From: Arthrobacter rhizosphaerae
GTDB taxonomy: Bacteria > Actinomycetota > Actinomycetes > Actinomycetales > Micrococcaceae
Reading direction: 5' to 3'
Length of the DNA: 64,000 nt
Assembly (NCBI RefSeq): GCF_023062595.1
Contig: NZ_JALLAN010000021.1
Coordinates: forward strand, 1 to 64,000
The notes beneath the pieces are model-generated. The model was given only the letters and a program-made list of their open reading frames with translations. It did no database searches and was not told the origin of the DNA. The position numbers and the translations under genes were made by a program. Position 1 is the first letter of the stretch. Every line of letters begins with the position of its first letter. Below are positions 58,096 through 64,000 of the stretch, piece by piece.

Positions 58096-59588
58096 AACGG
58101 CCTCCCTTCGGTTCCTTGCGTTGCCTTCGCCGAAAATTCAGGGAAGGCAGCGAGAATACGGCGTGAGATCTGATGGCTGTGGCCCAGATAGTTGGCAGGG
58201 TCCAGGAGTTCCTCGAGGCGCTGGTCCGAAAGCTTGTCCTGCGCCACGGTTTCGCGCAATAAGCGGCAGTAGGTGGCTTTCTGCTCCGCGGCCGGCGCAA
58301 GAAGCGTCCGATCCACTGCGGACTGCAGCAGCTTCCTGCCATCCTCACCCAGGAGCGGAGCGACGGCACTGGCTACGGCTTCGCTCAGCAGCAGGGGACC
58401 CGAAAGATCCAGGTTGCGGCGCATTGCTTCCGGGAAGACCTGCAGGCCTTCGGCGAGTTCCCGGGCCAGGCCGGCTGCACCGAGGGACAGCCGCAACAGT
58501 TCGCGGAAGGCCTGCCATTCGCTGTGCCACGCGCCGTCGGGGCGTTCGTCGTTGAAGCTGGCGGCGGCATGGTGCAGCTGAGCGGCAAGATTGGGGGCCT
58601 GGAGGGCGGCGCTGCGGACCAGAACGGACAGGACGGGGTTCTGCTTTTGCGGCATCGCCGAGGACACCCCCCGCCCTGCCGCCCGGGGTTCGGCCACTTC
58701 AGCAACTTCGGGCCTGCTGAGGAAGAGGATGTCGGCAGCGATCTTGCCCAAAGCATCGGTCACGCCTGCCAGTGCATCCCCGAGGGACGTCACTGCGAAG
58801 CGGTTGGTGTGCCAGGGGGCAGGCGTTGGGCTGAGGCCCAACTGCGCGGCGAGCCGGTCAGAGAGGTCCAGCGCACTTACGGCTGATCCCGGTATGCGTC
58901 CGGCTTCCCTCCCGGAAGACGTTCCAGTCCCCCGAGACGTTTCAACCAGCACGGTTCCGGACGCCAGGGTCCCTGCCGCTCCCCCGGTCTGCACGGGCAA
59001 CTGTACCGACTCGAGCTTCCGGGCAGCGGCGGCGAGTCCGTGGAACCACTGTGCCGCCCTCAGGCCAAAGGTCACGGGAAGGGAATGCTGGGTCAGGCTG
59101 CGGCCCACACACAGGGTGTCCGCATGCCGTTCGGCGAGGCTGGCAAGGGCCGTCGTCGTGCTGTGAACGTCTCCCAGCAGGGCAGCGACGGCGTTCCGAG
59201 CCAGCAGCATAAGGGCCGAATCCAGGACGTCCTGGCTGGTCAGCGAGGTGTGGACGGCCCGGACGGCGCCGATATTTCCGGTGTCCAGTTTCCTGACCTG
59301 CGTGCGGAGATCGTCGAGCAAAGGAATGACCGGATTTCCGCCGCCTTGGGCACGCACCGTGATGTCCGCGGCGTCGTAGTGGCTGACGTCCGCAGCAGCG
59401 GTAATGACGGCGGCCGAGCCTGCCGGGGCCAGTCCCGCCTTTTCCAGGACCGAGGCCCAGGCTGCCTCGACGGCCAGGATTGCCGCCAGCACCGCCCGGT
59501 CGCCCGTCAGGATCGCCACCAGGGGCGACGCCGAAACGGGACTCAGGAGGCCGACGTCGCCGTCGAAGCCGGGCTCGGGACTGCTCAT
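58092..59588 (-). CDS. pcaB: 3-carboxy-cis,cis-muconate cycloisomerase
   Basis: 498 residues of the fumarase/aspartase superfamily. LTSQDVLDSALMLLARNAV and LCVGRSLTQHSLPVTFGLRAAQW are the first conserved blocks, and GVSSAMPQKQNPVLSVLVRSAA the third, with the SSxMPxKxNP signature and catalytic loop. It lactonises carboxymuconate from PcaGH. About 50 residues longer at the C-terminus than the shorter Pseudomonas form, a usual actinobacterial feature. The start overlaps the pcaG stop by four bases. Confidence 0.9.
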   Translation of the reverse strand: MSSPEPGFDGDVGLLSPVSASPLVAILTGDRAVLAAILAVEAAWASVLEKAGLAPAGSAAVITAAADVSHYDAADITVRAQGGGNPVIPLLDDLRTQVRKLDTGNIGAVRAVHTSLTSQDVLDSALMLLARNAVAALLGDVHSTTTALASLAERHADTLCVGRSLTQHSLPVTFGLRAAQWFHGLAAAARKLESVQLPVQTGGAAGTLASGTVLVETSRGTGTSSGREAGRIPGSAVSALDLSDRLAAQLGLSPTPAPWHTNRFAVTSLGDALAGVTDALGKIAADILFLSRPEVAEVAEPRAAGRGVSSAMPQKQNPVLSVLVRSAALQAPNLAAQLHHAAASFNDERPDGAWHSEWQAFRELLRLSLGAAGLARELAEGLQVFPEAMRRNLDLSGPLLLSEAVASAVAPLLGEDGRKLLQSAVDRTLLAPAAEQKATYCRLLRETVAQDKLSDQRLEELLDPANYLGHSHQISRRILAAFPEFSAKATQGTEGRPL

Positions 59589-60172
59589 CGAGATTCCTTG
59601 CCAGCGGCACCGCCGTCGAAATCAAGAAAAACGGTCTCGCCTTCACCCTGCAGCCGGACGTCCCACGTCAGTCCGCCGTCCGGATCCCGGCGGGCAATCA
59701 GGGTCTGCCGGCGATCGGGATCGAGTGAACTCAGCAGGGGGTCCGCGGCAAGTGCTTCCTGGTTCTCCGGCAGATAGATGCGGGTGAACAGGCGGTTCAT
59801 CAGGCCCCTGGCGAACACGGCCACGGCGATGAATGGGGCAGCACCCGGTTTGGTGGGGCCCGGGTTGACTGTGGTGAACGTATACACGCCGGAATAGCCC
59901 ACGGAACTGCGTCCCCAGCCTGTAAAGGTGTACCCGTCGCGGACAAGGGAGCCTGTCCGCTGCACGATCTCCCCTTCAGCGTCAGGCTGCCAGATTTCCA
60001 GGAGGGCGTCCGGAACGGGGTGACCCGCGCCGTCGTATACCGTGCCTTGGAGGCGAATCGATCCCGGCGACCCCGGCGCAAGGAGTTCGCCGTCCTTCTC
60101 GTAGGGCAAGGCGTAACCGTAGAACGGGCCAACTGTCTGGCCGGGTGTTGCGGTGAGCTTGGAATCACTCAT
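59585..60172 (-). CDS. pcaG: Protocatechuate 3,4-dioxygenase alpha subunit
   Basis: 195 residues from ATG 60172 (GGAAGGTG upstream). TPGQTVGPFYGYALPY opens the intradiol dioxygenase fold; IRLQGTVYDGAGHPVPDALLEIWQPDAEG and GVYTFTTVNPG follow. It lacks the Fe ligands that sit on the beta subunit, as expected. With PcaH it cleaves protocatechuate between the hydroxyls to 3-carboxy-cis,cis-muconate. It overlaps pcaH by 8 bp; the in-frame start at 60202 would lie deeper inside pcaH. Confidence 0.92.
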   Translation of the reverse strand: MSDSKLTATPGQTVGPFYGYALPYEKDGELLAPGSPGSIRLQGTVYDGAGHPVPDALLEIWQPDAEGEIVQRTGSLVRDGYTFTGWGRSSVGYSGVYTFTTVNPGPTKPGAAPFIAVAVFARGLMNRLFTRIYLPENQEALAADPLLSSLDPDRRQTLIARRDPDGGLTWDVRLQGEGETVFLDFDGGAAGKESR

Positions 60173-61049
60173 GGTGGTCACCTTCCGCCCCGAGGGCCTC
60201 ATTTTCGGTCCAGGTCCGCTTCGACCCTGTCAGCACGATGTCCCAGTTGTAGCCGAGGGCCCATTCCGGTTCCGTTAGCTCGTGGTCATAGTTGGCCACG
60301 AGACGGTCGCGGGCGTCCTGGTCAACGATCGACTGGTAGATCGGGTCCAGGGGGAACAACTGATCGCCCGGGAAGTACATCTGGGTGACGATGCGCTGCG
60401 TGAATTCACTCCCGAACAGCGAGAAGTGGATGTGCGCGGGACGCCAGGCGTTGAGGTGGTTCTTCCACGGATAGGCTCCTGGCTTGATGGTGATGAAGCG
60501 GTAGGAACCGTCCGGCCCGGTGATGCAGCGCCCTACCCCGGTGAACTGGGGATCGATCGGGGCGGGATGCTGGTCCCGCTTGTGGATGTAGCGGCCGGAG
60601 GCGTTGGCCTGCCAGATCTCCACAAGCTGCCCGGCGACAGGCCGGCCATCGCCGTCGAGCACCCGGCCGGCGACGATGATGCGTTCGCCCTGGGGCTCGC
60701 CGTTGTGCTGGATGGTGAGGTCAGATTCCAGCGCATGCACGTCCTGGTGCCCGAAAGCCGGCGAGTAAAGCTCGATGGTTTCCGGATCCGCGTGGTGCAG
60801 GCTCTTCGTAGGGTGGCGCAGGATGCTGCTGCGGTAGGGCGCGAAGTCCAGCCGCGGCTGGATCTCCGGTGCATCGCCGCTCCTGAGCTTCGCGGCATAG
60901 GCATCGCCGATGGCCTTGAGCTCGGCGCTCAAATCCGCCTGCGTTTCCACTCGTGGTGTTGCCGCCTTCGGGGGCACTTCGGCTGCGTCGGACAGATCCT
61001 CGGTAAGGGAATCAGCGTTGTACGTTTCGGCCTTGAAATTCTCTGGCAC
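60165..61049 (-). CDS. pcaH: Protocatechuate 3,4-dioxygenase beta subunit
   Basis: 294 residues with the iron site. Fe(III) ligands are Tyr154 (SGRYIHKRDQ), Tyr193 (KPGAYPWKN), His206 and His208 (RPAHIHFS); the spacings match the Pseudomonas enzyme exactly. The N-terminus is extended by about 40-50 residues (acidic, then Pro-rich) over the shorter gamma-proteobacterial form. GTG 61049 has AAGGAGG upstream. It is the catalytic subunit of the alpha-beta dioxygenase, right after qsuB, so protocatechuate made from dehydroshikimate is consumed at once. Confidence 0.94.
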   Translation of the reverse strand: MPENFKAETYNADSLTEDLSDAAEVPPKAATPRVETQADLSAELKAIGDAYAAKLRSGDAPEIQPRLDFAPYRSSILRHPTKSLHHADPETIELYSPAFGHQDVHALESDLTIQHNGEPQGERIIVAGRVLDGDGRPVAGQLVEIWQANASGRYIHKRDQHPAPIDPQFTGVGRCITGPDGSYRFITIKPGAYPWKNHLNAWRPAHIHFSLFGSEFTQRIVTQMYFPGDQLFPLDPIYQSIVDQDARDRLVANYDHELTEPEWALGYNWDIVLTGSKRTWTENEALGAEGDHHE

Positions 61050-61098
61050 AGTAACCTCCTTCGGGTTATCGGTGTTGGCTCGGACAATGGGTGGTGGT

Positions 61099-63111
61099 TT
61101 AGCGGGAACGTTTCATTTGGTGCAGATGGTCATACTGGACGGCATGCCTCACAGGTGCGTTGGGTGCGCCGTAGCCGTCATAGGCGCCGCGGCGTTCCAC
61201 CATTTCGAAGAACACGCTCCCGACGGTGGCCGTGTAGAAGTGGAGGAACTCCCCGTCAGCATCCCGGTCGTAAAGGAGGTTGAGCTCCCGGAGGGTGGCA
61301 AGGAAATCCGGCTCGAGTGCGAACCTGGCGTCCAGATCCTCGTAGTAGTTGTCCGGGATCCGGAGGAACTCCAGGCCGCGGTCACGGCATTCCTTCGCGG
61401 TGGCAACGAGGTCGGTGACAGCGAAGGCAATGTGCTCCTGGTACGTCCGCCGCAGGCCACCGGTTCCACCGTCCTGCCGGCCGTCGTCGTACGCGCTGTC
61501 CTGCTGCCCGCCGTCCTGCTGGAGCAGCGGGGCAAGGTTCAGCACAAGGCGCACGGCGCGGTCCTCAGTAAGCATCACCTGCGAACGGACCAGGCCTGTG
61601 GGGCTGGGAACCTCCGCATACGGCTGCGGCTGCAGGGCCAGCGCGCTGGTGTAGAAAAGCACGGCCTCGTCGAAGTGCTGCCACGGCTGCGCCAGGTTTA
61701 CATGGTCAATCACGGCAGCTGTAGTGGGGGCTCCGGGTCTTGCACCTGACGCACCTAAAGCAATTGGGAACTGCGGAGTTGCCGGCCCGACGCCAAATTC
61801 GGAAATCCACGCCGCCGTTCCATCGAAGCTGCCCTGGCACAGGAAGATCTCCGTGGAGTCCGGCGCCGCGAAACCCTGGAACACCTCCTCATTGGCCTGG
61901 CTTTTTCGTGGCACGGCCGGTGCCTTGAGCTGCTGAGCTCGGGCGGAGGCAAGCAAGGGGGAATCGACGTCGAATCCCAGGGCTGCAATGCTGGGCGCGG
62001 CGCTCAGTGGCCCCGACGCACCCGACCCGGGTTCTTCGTTGATGATCACGCGTGCGTGGCCCATAGTCCACAGTTGCACATCCTTGGTGCGGTGGCGTCC
62101 GTTGAACTCGAAACCCAGCTGGCCCAGGACCTTTTCCAGCCCGGCCGCGTCCCCTGCCCTGACTTCGGCAAAGTTGAAACCCGTAGGTTCAGCCACCTTC
62201 GGGAGGGTTGCGAGTTCCATGGGATAACGACGGCGGACCGCGGCCCCGCTCACTGCAGGTGTGCCGCTGCTGTTGCCAACCCGCGGGTGGGTATCAAGCC
62301 ACTGGGCGCTTTGCTCTTCCAGCCAAATGAGGGAACGCATGGCATCAACAGCGGTGCGCTCGACGTCGGACTGGCGGAAGACGTCGTTGAAGACTTCGAG
62401 CGAGACGGGGCCCGCGTATCTTGCCCGGACAACATGGCCCATGAATTTGGCGAGCTCAAACTGACCCTCTCCCGGGAAGACACGGTAGTGCCGGCTCCAG
62501 GAAAGTACGTCCAGGGAGAGCTTGGGCGCGTCGGCCACCTGTACGAAGAAGATCTTGGCGGGGTTGAGGCCCTCAATCGGAGCCGTATCCCAGTCGCGGG
62601 AGAGGATGTGGAAAGAGTCCAGGCACGTCCCCAGATTTGGATGGTCCACCGCCTCGACCAGCCGGTGGGCGTGCTCGTAGTCGTTGACATACCTGCCCCA
62701 GGCCAATGCCTCATAGGCCACTTTGACGCCGTAGTTTCCGGCAAGCTCCGCAAGCCTTAAGAGCTGCTCTGCCCGGAGGCCGTCATCGTCGATGGTGGCT
62801 GTGGCGACGTTGGTGCAGGCCAGCATGGTGTCCATGCCCAAGCGGGACATGAGCTTGAACTTGGCCTCAGCGCGGCGAAGGTTCCCATCAAGCAGGTCCT
62901 CGCTGACGCTATCGAAATCCCGGAACGGCTGATAAAGGTCCAGCGTCAGTCCAAGGTCTGAAGCCATGGTTCTGACGTCCTCAGGGCTCAGCGGCGAGGT
63001 CACCAGGTCCTGTTCGAAGATTTCAATGCCATCGAAACCGGCAATTGCACACGCCTGCATCTTCTCCTTCAGCGTCCCGGAAAGGCACACGGTAGCGATC
63101 CCCGTACGCAT
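61099..63111 (-). CDS. qsuB: 3-dehydroshikimate dehydratase, fused to an HPPD-like domain (QsuB type)
   Basis: 670 residues. The N-terminal 290 form an AP-endonuclease-2/sugar isomerase TIM barrel. Metal ligands, by analogy with the QsuB/QuiC group, are Glu134 (YEALAWG), Asp165 (CLDSFH), Gln191 (FVQVAD) and Glu239 (SLEVFND). The C-terminal part from about 320 has a vicinal-oxygen-chelate fold like 4-hydroxyphenylpyruvate dioxygenase (FNGRHRTKDVQLWTMG, DHVNLAQPWQHFDEAVLFY, EFLHFYTATVGSVFFEMVERR). It dehydrates 3-dehydroshikimate to protocatechuate. Its ATG overlaps the qsuD stop by one base. Confidence 0.92.
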   Translation of the reverse strand: MRTGIATVCLSGTLKEKMQACAIAGFDGIEIFEQDLVTSPLSPEDVRTMASDLGLTLDLYQPFRDFDSVSEDLLDGNLRRAEAKFKLMSRLGMDTMLACTNVATATIDDDGLRAEQLLRLAELAGNYGVKVAYEALAWGRYVNDYEHAHRLVEAVDHPNLGTCLDSFHILSRDWDTAPIEGLNPAKIFFVQVADAPKLSLDVLSWSRHYRVFPGEGQFELAKFMGHVVRARYAGPVSLEVFNDVFRQSDVERTAVDAMRSLIWLEEQSAQWLDTHPRVGNSSGTPAVSGAAVRRRYPMELATLPKVAEPTGFNFAEVRAGDAAGLEKVLGQLGFEFNGRHRTKDVQLWTMGHARVIINEEPGSGASGPLSAAPSIAALGFDVDSPLLASARAQQLKAPAVPRKSQANEEVFQGFAAPDSTEIFLCQGSFDGTAAWISEFGVGPATPQFPIALGASGARPGAPTTAAVIDHVNLAQPWQHFDEAVLFYTSALALQPQPYAEVPSPTGLVRSQVMLTEDRAVRLVLNLAPLLQQDGGQQDSAYDDGRQDGGTGGLRRTYQEHIAFAVTDLVATAKECRDRGLEFLRIPDNYYEDLDARFALEPDFLATLRELNLLYDRDADGEFLHFYTATVGSVFFEMVERRGAYDGYGAPNAPVRHAVQYDHLHQMKRSR

Positions 63112-63992
63112 CAGACGGTCACCCCTTCCGCGGCCACAAGCTCCAGGAAGTGGGCACGCATCCGTTCCGCATCGGCTTCAAGCCCCGTGAAGATTCGGAA
63201 AGAATCTGCCGCCTGGCCCACCGCCATCCGTCCGCCGTCGAGGACATCGCAGCCCTTGGCCTTGGCTTCACGCACGAGTTCGGTTTCGATAGGGCGGTAC
63301 ACGATGTCGGCCACCCAGTGGCGGGATTCCAGGACTGACGGCTCCAACGGCGTGCCGGGGTGGGCGGCCATACCGGTCGGAGTGCAGTGCACCAGGCCGT
63401 CCGCCAGCGGCATGAGCCGCGGTAGCTCCGCCGTCGTCCGGGCAGTGATGGTCCTGTCAGGGAAGAGACCGGAAAGCTCGACGGCGCGTTCAGCGCACCG
63501 CATGGTGTCCATATCCACGAGGTCCAGCGTCTGGGTGCCGGCCATCAGCAGTGCGTACGCGACGGCGGAACCAGCCCCGCCGGCTCCAAGCTGGACCACC
63601 CGGGTGAGTTTGGCATCCGGAAGGCCCGAGGAAAGGGCTGCACCGAAGCCGGAAGAGTCTGTGTTGTGCCCGATGAAGCGGCCATCCCGGATTACCACGG
63701 TGTTCACGGCCCCCAGCTTCAGGGCGTCCGGCGACACTTCATCAAGATGATTCAGCACCAGTTGTTTGCAGGGATGGGTGATGTTCAGGCCATTGAAGCC
63801 GAGGCGGAAAGCCGCCTTCAGCAAGTCGCCGATTGCGGCGGCCGGGACACCGATTTCGCCCAAATCGATGGGGCGGTAGAGATAGCGGAGGCCTTGCCGG
63901 TCACCTTCACGTTCATGCATGAGGGGCGTCAGCGAGGGCATCACGCCGTCGCCTATGAGTCCTACGAGAAAGGACTCTGCTCGATTGCTCAT
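63111..63992 (-). CDS. qsuD: Quinate/shikimate dehydrogenase
   Basis: 293 residues of the AroE family. GLIGDGVMPSLTPLMHE replaces the usual SxSP shikimate loop, as in quinate/shikimate dehydrogenases of actinobacteria. FNGLNITHPCKQLVL carries the catalytic Lys, FIGHNTDSSGFG the catalytic Asp, and VVQLGAGGAGSAVAYAL the NAD(P) fold. It oxidises quinate or shikimate to the dehydro forms used by QsuB via dehydroquinase, whose gene is not in the window. ATG 63992 lies 8 bp from the window edge, so promoter and ribosome binding site are outside. A biosynthetic AroE role is less likely in this cluster. Confidence 0.88.
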   Translation of the reverse strand: MSNRAESFLVGLIGDGVMPSLTPLMHEREGDRQGLRYLYRPIDLGEIGVPAAAIGDLLKAAFRLGFNGLNITHPCKQLVLNHLDEVSPDALKLGAVNTVVIRDGRFIGHNTDSSGFGAALSSGLPDAKLTRVVQLGAGGAGSAVAYALLMAGTQTLDLVDMDTMRCAERAVELSGLFPDRTITARTTAELPRLMPLADGLVHCTPTGMAAHPGTPLEPSVLESRHWVADIVYRPIETELVREAKAKGCDVLDGGRMAVGQAADSFRIFTGLEADAERMRAHFLELVAAEGVTV

Positions 63993-64000
63993 CCGGTTAG

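Overview
The window reads as chromosomal DNA of a high-GC, aerobic, soil-type actinobacterium, most likely Arthrobacter or a close relative (Paenarthrobacter, Pseudarthrobacter). Pointers are the actinobacterial gene stock (QsuB-type dehydroshikimate dehydratase, PucR and IclR regulators, pntAA/AB/B transhydrogenase) and an enzyme of the inulin fructotransferase / difructose anhydride III hydrolase fold, known mainly from Arthrobacter. No rRNA, tRNA, phage, insertion sequence or CRISPR array was seen. Assignments rest on reading motifs by eye; no database search was run.

Layout. 1-10.7 kb: sugar MFS transporter; a TetR-EIIA(PTS) fusion regulator divergent from PTS enzyme I; an excisionase-like HTH protein; an alditol oxidase with a lac-like promoter/operator; a PucR regulator divergent from alanine dehydrogenase; a Gfo/Idh/MocA oxidoreductase. 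10.7-20.3 kb: TetR/FMN reductase pair, GerMN lipoprotein, aminotransferase, universal stress protein, branched-chain 2-oxoacid dehydrogenase operon (E1a-E1b-E2), HisC-like aminotransferase. 20.3-31 kb: holin-like membrane protein, a WXG-like/alpha-beta hydrolase pair, purB with a histidine phosphatase, a GNAT, an FAD monooxygenase and a three-gene iron/phosphonate-class ABC importer. 31-45.8 kb: pobA with its IclR regulator, an ABC-2 exporter, glutathione peroxidase, a SUKH-like gene broken by an in-frame TAG, mscL, small membrane proteins, a lipid kinase and the pnt operon.

46.0-53.4 kb is the most distinctive block. A LacI-controlled operon encodes a sugar-binding lipoprotein, two permeases (no ATPase), a beta-helix enzyme of the inulin fructotransferase family without a signal peptide, the LacI regulator and a GH32 fructosidase. 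The simplest model is import of difructose anhydride III or inulo-oligosaccharides, intracellular conversion to inulobiose, then fructose.

53.4-64 kb is a co-directional minus-strand cluster, qsuD-qsuB-pcaHGBDCFIJ plus an IclR regulator. It encodes quinate/shikimate conversion to protocatechuate and the whole beta-ketoadipate pathway to succinyl-CoA and acetyl-CoA. pobA, 21 kb away, feeds 4-hydroxybenzoate into the same protocatechuate pool.

Between the genes lie unusual repeats. Three arrays at 59-229, 1803-1921 and 10745-10962 share the core GTGAGGGAG at an exact 32-bp period (18 cores); two of the arrays are bipolar. There are also large palindromes (9561-9636, 45976-46008, 56784-56849) and a two-copy hairpin family (26708-26775, 30999-31070).
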